Positions 9,101 through 20,754 are shown, counted from the stretch's first letter. The stretch: DNA of 27,860 bases from Intoshia linei (GCA_001642005.1 LWCA01000425.1:1-27860), one strand, 5' to 3'. The notes: a model not told the origin generated them from the sequence alone. Program-made: numbers and translations.

Positions 9101-12100
9101 CGTTATAAAATGATTGTCAAAAAAGAAGTTGACTGGTTCAAAAATTATTCGATTTCATGGCTGAAAAACAAATTTGATAATCTATACACTCCTGATGGAG
9201 CTTTAATTGGAAGAAATTTTATCTTTTATACTCGAACAATTCTTTTACAATGTGCTATGAAACTACTTTCACTATCTGAAAAAGAATTTTATGGAAGCTG
9301 CAAATCAGGTCCAAAATTGGTTAATTTTATTTTGAAAAATTTTTTATTTCCACATGCTCACAGTTTACATAATTTGATTAAAAATATAAAGAAAAAATTA
9401 AGATATTCATTTATTGATAATGACATTTTAAATGTTCGCTACGACGTAAAAAAAAGCTTAATTGATCTGGTGATAATTTGTTCTGATGAAGGAAATGATA
9501 ATCTCGAGCAGCTTTATAAATTTTTAAACATTGTTTTGGACGATTTTGAATTAAATTCCATTTCATATTTTGAAAATTATAATTATAATGATTTAAAAAG
9601 TTTACATTCTCAAGAATTTGTCGGATTGAAAAATGGTGGAGCAACTTGTTACATGAATGCCATTTTACAGCAATTTTTTATGATAGAGGATATTAAATGG
9701 GCCATTGTTAACGTTAAGAATGCACCAGTCAGAAATCAGAGCAGTGAAATTTTTCCAGAAAGGTGCCATTATAATAACCATTCTCAATATGATTTTTTTA
9801 TTGATTTGTCCAAAGCTCAATTTGAAAATCCTAGTAATAAAAATTTGACGTTGGATAATGTTGACATCCCTTCAGATAGAGAAAATTATGTTTTAAAAGT
9901 TTTATCTAGTGTTCAGCGTACTTTTGCTTATTGTCTTTACAGTAAAATGCATATTCATGTTCCTTTTGATTTTTGGAGAAATTTTCAGTTTAATGGTATT
10001 CCTATCATTATTAGTGATCAGCACGATGCATTTGAATTTTACAATACACTTGTTGATGATTTAGATTCTGCTTTAAAATTGATTTATCAGGAACCAATTT
10101 TTAGTAGTACTTTGGGAGGTGTGTTTGCGGATGAAAAAATTTCGAAAGAATGTGTTCACGACTACACAAAATATGAAAATTTTACCGCGCTTTGTGTGGA
10201 TGTTGGTAATTTCGACAATTTAACCGAGTCTTTGGAACAATACGTCGAGGGTGATTTACTTGAAGGAGAAAATGCTTATTTTTGTAGTAGATGCAATAAA
10301 AATGTTGACACTGTAAAAAGAATGTGTATTGATATACTACCAAAAGTATTGACAATACAATTGAAAAGATTTGAATTTAATTGGAGAACAAACGTAACGG
10401 AAAAAACAAACAAACATTTTAAATTTCCTAGAATAATGGATATGGAACCCTACACGAAATCTGGATTAGAAAAGGTTGAAGTATCAAAGCCTGGTAGGGT
10501 TGTGATACATACACGTGTTGACGGTAGTGTAGATTCCAATCCAAGCAGTCCAATCATTGAAAACTACATGTACAGATTAACCGGTATAGTCATTCACAGC
10601 GGAATTGCAGTTTCAGGTCATTATTATTCGTATATACTAGATCCTTCTTCGCCTAGTGAGGAATGGTATAGATTCGATGATGTTAATGTCACTCCAGTTG
10701 ACTTGAACTCTGATTATGTTTTGTCCGAGCAATGTTTTGGTGGATCATATACGAATCATCGTGGCGACGAAGAGGATATTTGTTATAATGCTTACATGCT
10801 AATTTACAATCAAATTGAACCGACTGAAATTATCGAAGATTGTAATATTAATATGCCCGTAAAACGACAAAAAATGACCAATGGAGATGTTGTCACCAAA
10901 TTTGATTGTGTTTCAGATGTTGTTCGTTTATCAAACCCGTCAATGTGTAGTGGAAGTAATGGCAGAAAAATCAATTATATTGATAAGTACGTTAATAACG
11001 ATGTAAAATTAGAAAATGCGAGATTCGGATACGTACATTCATTATTTGGTTCTGATTTCCCGAAATTTATCGAAACTGTCACGTGTTCTGATTATTATAG
11101 CATTCTTTGTAAATTTAAAAACAAATCACCGGCTCAAATTGACGATACAAACAACAGACTTTGTTTAAATTCCAAAATTATATCTTCATTTTTGTTAAAG
11201 TTTGGATTTTTTACAAAATGCGAGTTATCAAATGAAAAATTGAAAAAGAATTTAATAAACAGTGTCAAATTTTCTTCAATGGCCAGTAATTGGGTTTTTT
11301 CAAACATTATTACAAAATTCAACTTTTTTTCTCACCCGTTTATTAATATGAAGGAATATCACCAATATAAGAAAATGTACTGTTCGATATCTGCAGATAT
11401 TTGTGTTTACGTTTTCCAATTTATTTTGATATCTACCGACGATACTTTACGTCAAGATTTGCTGTCGTCTTTGGTGAAATACTTTCAAGATGCTATGGTC
11501 GTTTGTTTAGATAGGTTAAACGATAAAACAGATGTTCACATTTCTTTGATTTTGAATTTCTTGGTTAATTTTGTTGAAATTAATCATAGTGCTAAAAAAA
11601 TTCAATTCTTCCAATCGATTATAAGTTATGAATTTATGAAAAAAATAATTTGTACACTATCGACGTGGACGAATGATCGTTTAAACAGAGACGTTTTGAA
11701 TAAATTTATAAATATTTTTTGTATTGCAACTCACCATTACATGATCAATCAAAAAAGTACTATTGAAAGTGTTGAACTGGTACCTAAATTTCAATGCTTG
11801 TCGTTTACAGATCAAATGAAAAAAATTTTACTCCGCAACCACATTCCTTCATTAGTTTACAATGATTTATGTGATGAGTTCAACGAACTGATTCAAATTG
11901 TTATATTTACCAACCATATCAACTTTAAAAGTACCTCAAAATTTTTACATAAAATGTGCTACAAAAATTTACCATTCTTTAAAAGAGTATTCAATTTATG
12001 TTTGTCAAAATGTCAAACGTTTCCAACCAAATTACACAACGATTATAGCTTGGGAATACTATTTTACATTTTGAGTTTCGATGATTATCAGTGGAATCAA

Positions 12101-12649
12101 CGGATTGACTGTATTTTCACCGAATCAGTCAATATATTCGATTTTGTCAAGATGCAATTGGGTGGAAAGCCCATTATACTCCATGCCATATTCTTCAAAA
12201 TTGTTGAATTTCTACAAAAACATGTTACTAAAATTTCCCTCTTACCAAATGTACATGAAATATTTTTACACATTTCAACCTCTATAATTTTACTAATGGA
12301 CACTGTTTCTCAAGTTATGAAAATTGCTATAAACTCTCAACTAGAAGACTCCGTTAAAATTATATTCTCATCCATATGTTGTAATATTCTTGTTATTACT
12401 CAACTTTTAAAAAATGTACATACTCACGAAACTTTGAAATATTATTCAATGATTGTTAATCGATCAAATTTCAGTATTATAAAATACTCCACCAAGTTTG
12501 TTTTGCAAAATTCAGATTCTACAAAGGATGCTACATATCTATTCACAATTTTTCAAAATGATGGAACTATTGCATCGCCAAATCATTATCTTGTACATTT
12601 ATCCCAATTTCATTCAAATAATCACTATATTTTTGATACTTTCAACTGA
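6101..12649 (+). CDS. Divergent Fat facets/USP9X-type ubiquitin carboxyl-terminal hydrolase
   Basis: A single uninterrupted 2182-codon frame encodes a large deubiquitinase that would cleave ubiquitin from substrate proteins, as the USP9X/Fat facets family does in endocytosis and protein turnover. From the N-terminus: a helical region, a ubiquitin-like domain at about residues 437-515 followed by an acidic DDSSSDEDLND, a long helical region, the USP catalytic domain at about 1174-1571, and a helical C-terminal part of about 600 residues. The Cys box is GLKNGGATCYMN with catalytic Cys1183. The His box is SGHYYSY with His1507. The acidic residue is in RFDD at 1526-1527. LEQYVEGDLLEG, VDTVKR and LTIQLKRFEF are strongly conserved family motifs. 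The zinc ribbon keeps C1395 and C1398, but the first pair is S1348 and C1351. Compared with USP9X (about 2550 residues, Cys at 1566) about 380 N-terminal residues are missing, while the length after Cys matches. No intron is visible, so it is either the last exon of a longer gene or a 5'-truncated retrocopy. The intact frame suggests selection. Confidence 0.92.
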   Translation: MNLEHLILISIELKEQFFKHTYHQQLIWIDLLLSFVRDEKLNHDKIDSKVFEIGWNLLHEMADVDSVCKFLGTEENFLVVHTLEYAIGETLYKMFDYGSDEFCTWILIITEADRIVHSPIGLNIVNIIAKFICEFNEVIPKQNMINMLCDEYFLIRGIMSSLKWFLLRVNSENSKLLTKISRKELSNFYSKNVWDRLEFLEIVMFTSKACPKVESIIELWNLVLYDFDYVEVSNVFFDFITNMVSKNDVGSIIVEMYENCLLKVDIARIDEQILSCFSACFEKHSEHFFKSINEFTTLSTIVDRKSISYIWKIIFNSSELYEANVACNILKKYYINLITHLGTAKETTCMIPHILNAFINSVLNKMKIRFRCIVEINGINFSINWMDQKIKIFNEATLKLMREMSVVCLFLLDIVNCFDLLYFFKRKYLPLSRMGSGRVIHVKVSSNILNLSLDVNLTVHTNMIMYEFLNKVKSLVSEDYQNSFILMENGEPFHSIDAYNYLDNLGFDNETVLTISTYANLLLDDSSSDEDLNDNQAKNESIYSKLLILKGDFTVLEPDASEIHLPSVSLVKNYKLSKFFMNCANLCNIYGKYDDAAKFLKLILCCVPDKKLFKHFVNLINVKPVFDLNSRILMKKLFKNSIIENVYNMCSLYSLLADITINPSRAHQLRMKMINNCSSYYIFQHMSEFRWKGNSTDEKTSIMFINNCYQILELLQKSSIVAHHNYIEYIKKLKPNTFNQILKYKSKHCSDLEVVENFYANESSNLFNTLDTESQFNTMYPKLQIYLEPDFVTSIFKLMWLACGVEKSYYYMSNKAFSEKLNHASKAINDKNRKKPTRSFHALLTSSKQDHLSILYPKFYENYILNHKMFTCFDTPYNVSIFYSGNNVTLFNACLKLLSFLFKFNTNYVKVFLKHEHFKKIFINFILINDCNHIRDKFYYFMIDLIYSHRHSNNTLNVIILTIYQHFDSTILTHRDKSTGILKLFIDLIQRVDDNGDKLPRYKMIVKKEVDWFKNYSISWLKNKFDNLYTPDGALIGRNFIFYTRTILLQCAMKLLSLSEKEFYGSCKSGPKLVNFILKNFLFPHAHSLHNLIKNIKKKLRYSFIDNDILNVRYDVKKSLIDLVIICSDEGNDNLEQLYKFLNIVLDDFELNSISYFENYNYNDLKSLHSQEFVGLKNGGATCYMNAILQQFFMIEDIKWAIVNVKNAPVRNQSSEIFPERCHYNNHSQYDFFIDLSKAQFENPSNKNLTLDNVDIPSDRENYVLKVLSSVQRTFAYCLYSKMHIHVPFDFWRNFQFNGIPIIISDQHDAFEFYNTLVDDLDSALKLIYQEPIFSSTLGGVFADEKISKECVHDYTKYENFTALCVDVGNFDNLTESLEQYVEGDLLEGENAYFCSRCNKNVDTVKRMCIDILPKVLTIQLKRFEFNWRTNVTEKTNKHFKFPRIMDMEPYTKSGLEKVEVSKPGRVVIHTRVDGSVDSNPSSPIIENYMYRLTGIVIHSGIAVSGHYYSYILDPSSPSEEWYRFDDVNVTPVDLNSDYVLSEQCFGGSYTNHRGDEEDICYNAYMLIYNQIEPTEIIEDCNINMPVKRQKMTNGDVVTKFDCVSDVVRLSNPSMCSGSNGRKINYIDKYVNNDVKLENARFGYVHSLFGSDFPKFIETVTCSDYYSILCKFKNKSPAQIDDTNNRLCLNSKIISSFLLKFGFFTKCELSNEKLKKNLINSVKFSSMASNWVFSNIITKFNFFSHPFINMKEYHQYKKMYCSISADICVYVFQFILISTDDTLRQDLLSSLVKYFQDAMVVCLDRLNDKTDVHISLILNFLVNFVEINHSAKKIQFFQSIISYEFMKKIICTLSTWTNDRLNRDVLNKFINIFCIATHHYMINQKSTIESVELVPKFQCLSFTDQMKKILLRNHIPSLVYNDLCDEFNELIQIVIFTNHINFKSTSKFLHKMCYKNLPFFKRVFNLCLSKCQTFPTKLHNDYSLGILFYILSFDDYQWNQRIDCIFTESVNIFDFVKMQLGGKPIILHAIFFKIVEFLQKHVTKISLLPNVHEIFLHISTSIILLMDTVSQVMKIAINSQLEDSVKIIFSSICCNILVITQLLKNVHTHETLKYYSMIVNRSNFSIIKYSTKFVLQNSDSTKDATYLFTIFQNDGTIASPNHYLVHLSQFHSNNHYIFDTFN

Positions 12650-12715
12650 AAATTGAATATTTTCAATTTTATCAATTTAAATTTTTTACAAGTAAAGATA
12701 TATATATATTTTATT

Positions 12716-12721
12716 ATTAAA
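12716..12721 (+). terminator. Possible polyadenylation signal
   Basis: ATTAAA lies 67 bases after the protease stop codon, in T- and A-rich DNA. It is the common variant of AATAAA, but in this composition it could be chance. Confidence 0.3.
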
Positions 12722-14940
12722 TTATTTTTTTGTTAATTTTAATGTTATCACTGTTGTAGTCAGTATGAGTAGTATTGATATTTTGATGAAATGATCCAAT
12801 TTTATTTTTAGGGTTGTTAAAGGAATTTTTTTACATTTGTTTAGTGTTTCCTTTATTTTGTATACTTTATTTGTTGTTGCTGGTTCTTGGTTTATCAAAT
12901 TTTCTACTCTTTTGGTTTGTTTCATAAACTGCAAATTTTTTTAAAACATTACATTAAAAAATTAAAAATTGTGCAATGTACCATGTTGGTTGTTAGGAGA
13001 TAATTATAATTTGTTATATAAGTAAATCTAGTGTCGAACCTACCCAATAACCTCTTCGAGCTATCGACGAAATTTTTGTAAAATGGGCCCTTATTTTACC
13101 AAATTGAGAATTAAAAAAATTATATTCTTAAATATCAGAACTGTTTGGTATGTTTAATTTAAAATAACTCCAGAGCCGTAGATAAGTCGTTAGGGTTTGT
13201 ATGACACTGCTTAATTTGTGAAAAATTTTTAGTGTCCTATTTTTCATTTTTTGGGTGGTCTCGAGATCGGTGTGTTCGGCTCTGAGTAAACCTAACGTGA
13301 ATAATTTATAAAATTAATTTTGACGGAATACTGAGGGAAAAACTCTGATTTTATGAAATTTTTAATCAAGGGAAAAATATTTTTAATAACCTAAAAGTTG
13401 ATTTTTGATGCATAAACAAAACGTACCAAGTTTTGAATATATGTCCATTTGCCTCCAAAAACTATTATTGAAAAAATTATACATTGGAAGACTATATTTA
13501 TTCCGAAAGCAATCATGAATCCTAAAATAATCATATAATAAATGAATTAACGTAGATTTCAATTTTTAGTTTTTTTAGACTGATAAGTTTTTGGTTAAAT
13601 TCAAAATGACAAACTAATGCTGGTTGTTTATAATTAATTTTGATTTTTATGGGATCGACAAAGTTATAAAATTTTTAATATTCATTAATTTTTAAAGTTG
13701 AAATGTATTAGTTTTGAGATGGTGCATTTTTACTCTTATACCTGGATACCAGGTTGTTATTTTCATTAGGGGTTGTTAAATTATGGACTCGTTAAGTTTA
13801 GTTTCATTTTTTGTGTTTCGAAAATAAATGATATTCATAAATATTTAAAGAAATATAGAATATTAAATATGAAAGATTTAAATAGGCAATACAATGTTTA
13901 TTAGAAAAATTTTCACACCTTGATATGCCCTCTTAAATAATCATAAAATGAAACTTTTCAAAAAATTTATAAATTATAATGAGTATTTCTTAATCTGGGG
14001 CCCACGAAATAATTTGTCTAATTATGATAAAAATGTGGAACAATTAAAATTCTTTGAATTTAAATAAATTTGATTTTATACTTACATCAATGATGTAACA
14101 TCATGTATCTTTTTCAATTTAATTGATTGGTTTCTTAGCTTTTTATCATTATGAAATCCACCAACTCATTTAGAAATTTAAGTGTCCGCGAAAATTTTTG
14201 TTGGAATAAGTAAATGGAGTTTATGGTTTTAGAACTAGTTTTATAGATGATTGTCGAAATACCGAAGTTCTTAATTGCATAAAGTTTAATGCAAGATTGT
14301 GCAACCTTTTTTATCTCATTGACCACTTTTTTATATCAACATTCTAAGGGCCGTTTTTTTAATTACATATTTATCATGCATTATTGTTAATCAAAATGAA
14401 ATTAGAAATACTCATTTTTTTATCTCATTGTTATTTTTGATGTTGACAGTGTATATTATACATTGTATTGATTAATAAAATATAAAAATAAATATTTTAC
14501 TTATTTACTTAAACGGCCACCAAAATTATTCTGTGGGTCCTTGGTCTACTGTATATATTTTGTATTTATTTACCACTTTGGCGCAATTTAGTAAACAGAG
14601 TTAGAGGAATTCCTAACGGTAATGTAATACAGTATTCGGTTATAAATATAACAATGGCACTATATAATTGACGACCGGTTCCAAATATATATCCTTTCAT
14701 TGTACTCTAATCGTAAAATTTTATTACAGTATATATCATTATGCTTCATATACAAACTTAAACTTATACGATTCACTTCATAAAAAATAAGTGTAATGAT
14801 TTCATAAATTATTCAATTCTCAAGGAAATATTTGATAATTCAATTAAAATCAATCACAGAAATATACTTTAAAAAATGGGTTGCCACACTTTTAAATACT
14901 TTTATGTTGTAATTAGTAAATTAATTTTTTCAAAATTATT
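12722..14940. other. AT-rich intergenic DNA without gene
   Basis: I see no coding segment, RNA gene or convincing transposon here. Short open frames on both strands are made of A/T-rich codons and match nothing. Two GC-richer islands near 13060-13100 and 13165-13300 stand out slightly in composition and may be old repeat DNA. Confidence 0.5.
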
Positions 14941-15010
14941 TCGCTGCCTCTATAAATTTTTCACGGACCAGTACTGTTCCGCAGACCGGCATTTGGGAAA
15001 CACTTCTCTA
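14941..15010 (-). mobile_element. Terminal fragment of a hAT-like element
   Basis: Read on the minus strand from 15008, the sequence starts AGTGTTTCCCAAATGCCGG and continues TCTGCGGAACAGTACTGG. The pattern 'cagtGTTTCCCAAa...ccgGTCcGCGGaC...GGTCC' is typical of the ends of Charlie/hAT-type non-autonomous elements. I did not find the partner end or an 8-base duplication, so this is an isolated end or a truncated copy. Confidence 0.45.
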
Positions 15011-15214
15011 AAATATATGTAATGGTATGTCGTAACTTGGTGGCCACTGCAAAAGATTTTTGATACAGCCATAAAAACAATTATACATAACAAGAGTCCC
15101 AGAATGTATGCTTTATTAAATTTTAGGGCTGTTTTTTTTTTAAACAAAAAGGAAAATGGGTTTTGACCCTGAAATCCTTAAATTCTGAACGTCATAAATA
15201 TATAAAAAGACGTG

Positions 15215-15325
15215 GAAAAATTGTATTAGAAATAAGGTTTTTTTAAATTCTGCAACTATAGGTTTTGTAAATAAATGCTAACAGACACACACAAAGACAT
15301 TCATTTTTATATAAGTAAAGTTAGA
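15215..15325 (+). repeat. Dispersed repeat copy 1
   Basis: GAAAAATTGTATTAGAAAT is followed about 45 bases later by AACAGACACACACAAAGACA and TTTTATATAAGTAA. The same two blocks in the same order occur at 16936 and 21731. The family may be a decayed SINE, LINE tail or MITE. Confidence 0.5.
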
Positions 15326-16935
15326 TAGATATTTGGGTATATCTTTTAATAGATGAACATAAATTTGAAATATAATTAGGAGGCCGTATTAAAATTTAGT
15401 AATTACAGCAATTCCATCTAAAATAACATATGCTCCAACTATTTTGATTAATACAATGTTTATGGATAAAATTTCTCTATAAAATATATTGGTTAATTTA
15501 GTTTAAATGAGGATTACGATATATTTGTAAATAACAAACAAATTTTTTTTGATAAAATTAAGAATAATAATGTAACAATAGTTCCGTATATGCCTAAATA
15601 TAATAATTATTAAAATTTTTTCGATCCCTTTAAGATAGTTTCGGTATGGTAGGTTGGGCTCTGACTACATGCTTCAATATATTTAAATAAACCCAAAATA
15701 ATTTTAAAATACATACACAACTTAGTTGGTTGCCGTCAATGGTACATTTTTAAGTGCATTCCTTATAATATACAAATATTATGTAAAAACTTATTTATAG
15801 GTATACAGGAAGTTGTTACATATATTAATTATAGAGATAATCAAAAATCTTTTGGCTCTATTTTCTTCATTTGCGCCGACACAATTTCCAACTAAATAGG
15901 ATAAAGCCATTCCGAATCCAGTAGAGGTCTAAAATTAGTATAAAATTTAAATGACCATAAAAATATATATACATTTTGATATATTATATATTTAATAAAA
16001 ATATTTTGACCCAGTTCATATAAATTCATGTCTTTTTTTAAAATTATATAATTTTTTAAAAAACGACGAAAAGTTTGTCCGTGAACTGTGTCTAAAATAA
16101 ACGATGTTTTATTGATTTTTTTTTAATTAATATGATTAGTGTCACCTGATCTATGTTATAACTTAAAATTATAACAAATGCAGGCACATATGAAGGGAAA
16201 AAATGTTAAGAAAACAGAAAAAGGTAAAGACGCGGGGGTTTTTTGTGACGAAAATAAAAAAAATTTATATAATTTTACAGAAAATTAAATTGAGATTATT
16301 ATCTATATATATCTTTTATTAATTTCAAAAGAAGTACAAATTGGAATATCTTTATTGTACAATGTATAATTATTATGATAAAATATAATTTGAAAATAAT
16401 TACTTGAAACCAAAATAAATCTATTTGTAGAATAATTGATTGAGCATCCAGTTCAATTTTACCCAATTTTCCTGAAATTTTATATGAAATATTTTAATTT
16501 TTAGAAATAACAAAATAAATAAAATTCATGTGGTTCTCCATAAAATACTTAAGTAATCTCATTATATTCATGTGAAAGTCTGAGTTTTGAAAAAAATTTT
16601 CAAATCTCAATTTCAAATTCACATTAATTTGTAAATGATAAGTTTATACATATAAACATTATAATGTAAAAATGAAATTAAAATTTGGATTTTTAACGCA
16701 TATACTAGGGTTCCTTATCCTCGTGACAGCGGAACCATTGTGCCCGGCACGATAACATGACATTTTAGTTTTTATGGAAAAATTTTCATTTTTATTATCA
16801 AAATTATTGTAATGTGAACTATACATTTGTGTTAATTACAAACTGTCCCATAATTTATGATTTTTAAAATTTTATCTAAAATGTATCGATACATTTAAAA
16901 ATTTTACCTCAATTTTTTAGAATGAAATTTTCGAT

Positions 16936-17050
16936 AAAACATCACTCTCGAAAAACTGGATTAGAAATTGGTTGATTTACCTTTACCACTGTTAATATTT
17001 TAATGAACTGTAACAGACACAAAGACATTCAATTCTATATAAATAATTAA
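16936..17050 (+). repeat. Dispersed repeat copy 2
   Basis: AAAACATCACTCTCGAAAAA and CTGGATTAGAAAT are followed by TAACAGACACAAAGACATTC and TATATAAATAA. The order and spacing match copies 1 and 3. Confidence 0.55.
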
Positions 17051-19205
17051 TTAAGGGTTGCTAAACACGTTTGTTTGTCTGTATGTCACCATTTATTTAA
17101 AAAACTGGCAGTCTCAAAAAATAGAAAATTAAAATTAAGTCCAGCGTTTTACGGCGCAGAAAGTAAGACCACTTTCTAATTAAAAAATAGGTATCTTCAC
17201 ATAAACCTTAAAACCATAAACTATTTTTGCAATATTTATATTGTATACATAAAATTTTAATTTTTTTTAATTTTTGAGAACCACTGAATTGCACTGATTG
17301 TATCAGACCCATACCTGCAACAATAATAGATATTTGAAGAATCCACCAACCCATACTAAGTATAAACATGCCTATGAATATTATATACAACAATACGCTA
17401 TTTGTAACCAGGTATAGCCAATTTAAGGTAATTGAACCAGTTGTCAAAAACTTGATAACTTGTCACTAAAATTTAAATTATATGCCACGTAAAATAATCT
17501 TTACTCTACTTCTAGTTATGATCTATATTTAATCGTTTTTTAGGGTAAAGATGGACAATCAACGTTCGCGAACTGATTTCATTCGACCCGCCAAATTATC
17601 AGAATCTATCATCCGGCCCAATACAATCAAAAAGTTGTTACCACTGTCTTAGAGTATGCATCTTAAAAAATCAAGAAATGTAGCATATTTTTAGCAAAGA
17701 AAACATATTAAGTTAATATTAAAGGTTAATATAATGAAAGGTTTTGGTAACTTTTACGTTATTTATAGAGAGTATCATTTAACTTAAGTGTTAAAATGAA
17801 TTTTTACATTTTTTAAAATCTTGCTCAAATGTACTATCGTACTTATACATTTTACTCGTCTTTAATCATTTCGCTTTCTTAATAAATGAAATATTTGAGA
17901 CTCCGTAGGATTTTATAAATTCAAATACTTAATATGCTTATGCAGTTAATTAGTTTTATCGTGATTTTTATGAATAATATTTAAAAATAATATAAATGAA
18001 TGATATAAAATTATATTACTGCTTTTAAAATTGAAATTATTCTTTTTACTTAATAATGTCATCAACAATATTATAATAAACATTGATAAATATGATACGC
18101 TTAAAGCTATAACTGATCCGCTAAAAATATTACTGTAATTATAAAAAATTCATCATTTTTAATATATAATATAAATAACGTTAAACTTATTATGAATCAT
18201 TTAATATATACAATTTCAAAATATTAAAACATAATATAATATATTTTAAAAATTATTTAGGAAATTAAAAAGGTTTATACCAATAATCAAAAAAAAAACA
18301 GAAAATTTTCGGATCTCTAAATTTTTTTATATATACATTATAATATATGTATATAATTTTAACGATTAATAGTTAATAAAATCAATAATAAAAATTTTAT
18401 TTAAATTGTTCCGTCGTAAGAAGTCGTGAACACAAAAAGGTTGAAATCCACTCAACTATTATTTATAAACAAAGTAAAAACATACAGCATTCCAAATTTA
18501 TAATGGTACAAGAGTAGATAATGTAAACCAAAATTAATTAAATTTCCGCAAGTTGTAGATATCGCAGAAGGTAAAATAGTATGCTATATATTCCAATTTA
18601 ATGTTGAAAAGTTAAAAATTACTTGACTTTGTAAAAATTTTGAGAGGCATATGAATAAAAAATAACTCTAAACATAAAATTTAATAATTATTACATTATT
18701 ATTAACACTATGCGAGTTATATACTTCATATGCAGTAGTTGTAAAATATAGAAATGCTACAAAATTTAAAACGTTAGCACACGCATAGTATTAATATTTT
18801 ATTATTATTTGCATTATTTTTTAATAATAGTAATTATTATATTTAATATTATTTATACTGCAATATATAAGCTATTCACCGTTTTTCGTTATCGTGAAAA
18901 TATCTCTGCATACCATCAGGTTGTAACGATCAGTAAATGCATTTTATATTTTTACAGGGCAGCCAATAAATACCATTCAATATTGGAAAATTTTTTCCCA
19001 TAATACTCTATTCAAATCACACTGAACAACTATACTCTTAGGTAACATTTTAAAATAATGACAATTTTAATTTTCTGAACAGTTGCTTTATTGCAGTATA
19101 TTTTTATGAATATTTTATACATGAGATGCCAGTGAAAATTTTGAAATGTAATCAGATGCTAATCTAAATTGTACAGTATTATAATATGACGGATTTCAGA
19201 ATAGA

Positions 19206-19233
19206 GAGTCTGTAGTACAGACTCTGTACTACA
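19206..19233. repeat. Nested perfect palindromes
   Basis: TGTAGTACAGA (19211-19221) and TCTGTACTACA (19223-19233) are exact reverse complements around a single C. A second, overlapping hairpin pairs GAGTCTG (19206-19212) with CAGACTC (19218-19224). The two foldings exclude each other. No gene is near. Confidence 0.7.
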
Positions 19234-19784
19234 TACAGCATATCATATTTAAAAATTCTTGTAAAAAATTTTATAAAAATATAAATCCAATTTTGAGAAT
19301 AAATACTACAATGTATAATTATAATTTAGTTAATTTATGCATTTCAATTTAAATTTTTAAATTTATCGCTACACCAATATATGTTCTATATACCCATTTT
19401 ATATAGCAGAATCTACCAAAAATTACAAAACGTCCACTAGTGGATAAAATTACAATATTGGGAACCCTGCTATAAAGTACTATGAATAACTAAATAAACC
19501 TAGATATTTCCTCATTTTGATTTAATAGAATCAATAAATCAAAAGAAAAATGTTGAATTATCAAACAGATCATTGATGTAATTGAGAGTATAATAATAGC
19601 TAAAAAACTTTTTATTTTTAAAATATTCATGCATCATAATATACATCAGTGGTTGCTGTCTTATTTATTTTTTTTAAATTTATTATTATCATTATAATTA
19701 TTAATTAGGACTGTAAAAGAGGATGATGTCCACATAAACAGGATCTAGAATCATGATATGTCTAATATTTTAATCTGTTTATAG

Positions 19785-19840
19785 CATGGGCTATTAACCT
19801 GGGTGGCGACACCACCACGGGGTGCCAGAAAATTTTTGAA
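19785..19840 (+). mobile_element. Possible hAT-like element end
   Basis: CATGGGCTATTAACCTGGGT followed by GGCGACACC and GGGGTGCCAGAAAATTTTT resembles the common hAT end 'cagtGGtTcTtAACCTGGG...cGacccc..ggGggtCgc.aaaaTTTT'. It is GC-rich against an AT-rich background. I found no matching opposite end. Confidence 0.4.
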
Positions 19841-20622
19841 TAAAATAATTTTACATAATAATTTAAATCCAAAAACATGACTAAATAATTAATTTAAATA
19901 TTTCACCAAATGAAAAAATTAAATTAATTAAATAGTTTTATTAAAACATTAGACTCTAAGGTAAATTATTGAATTTGACACGGTAACTAAAAAAAATTCA
20001 ATTTCATTTAGTGTATCACGTTTTAATTTAATTTAAACATGATTGCCATAAAAAAATGTATGAAAATAATAATCAATAAATTATCAATGCTAAGATAAAA
20101 TAAGTTATATTATTATAATTGTTATATTAATATATAATAAAATGATGATTTTTCAGAAAATAAACTTATACAATACAAGGGAAAAGACTATGCAAAGACA
20201 GTGAAATGGTTAATAACTTTTTTATTTTGGTTTTTTCAAATAGAATTTTTGAGGGTCCACTTTGTGACGTGTTTATACTGCATGTCAATTTTAAAAAATA
20301 TTTCTTTATTACCATTTAATAAGAAAGCTATGTCATTATATCATGTTGTCTTTAAAATTAATGGCATTAGGTAATATTGGAAAATGGCATCACATCACAT
20401 TATCACATCTTTTGTTATTATTATCATATCAAATGTGAAATGGTATGTGAAATGAAATGGAACCATCGATATATACAATTTTAATTTATATTATACATTT
20501 TGCTAGATAAATATTTAATTTTCTCAAGTTTTTTGATCCATACAACTAAAATATCAAAATAAATAATTTAATGTATCATTTTTTGAAATTAATTCGATGA
20601 GATCGCATAAACAATGTTTATT

Positions 20623-20754
20623 AAACATTCAAAAACTGTACTAGAATTAGTGTTTTTTAAAATTAAGCAGGAATTGAGTGTTTTACCTTGAAGCACTCAA
20701 TTTCTGAAATGATACTTGTATTAAAACATCACTTTTGTAAAACAGTATTAGAAA
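20623..20754 (+). repeat. Two partial copies of the dispersed repeat
   Basis: AAACATTCAAAAACTGTACT (20624 on) and AAAACATCACTTTTGTAAAA followed by CAGTATTAGAAAC (20724 on) match the first block of the repeat family. The second block (ACAGACACA) is not found after either. Confidence 0.45.

Larger units (their letters stand above)
15011..19784. other. AT-rich intergenic DNA with dispersed repeats
   Basis: No gene is supported. The region contains two copies of the dispersed repeat annotated separately and one strong palindrome. Open frames at 17208-17447 (hydrophobic) and 18809-19003 are low-complexity and recognised by no motif. The DNA near 18000-18300 is almost pure A/T. Confidence 0.5.

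Noticed and set aside
6153-12303. Several short minus-strand frames and small plus-strand frames inside the protease gene
   Set aside because: They are shadows of the long conserved plus-strand frame and show no independent motif.
14349-14518. GGCCGTTT at 14349 and AAACGGCC at 14511 as possible MITE ends
   Set aside because: Only eight bases match, there is no clear target duplication, and similarity does not extend inward.
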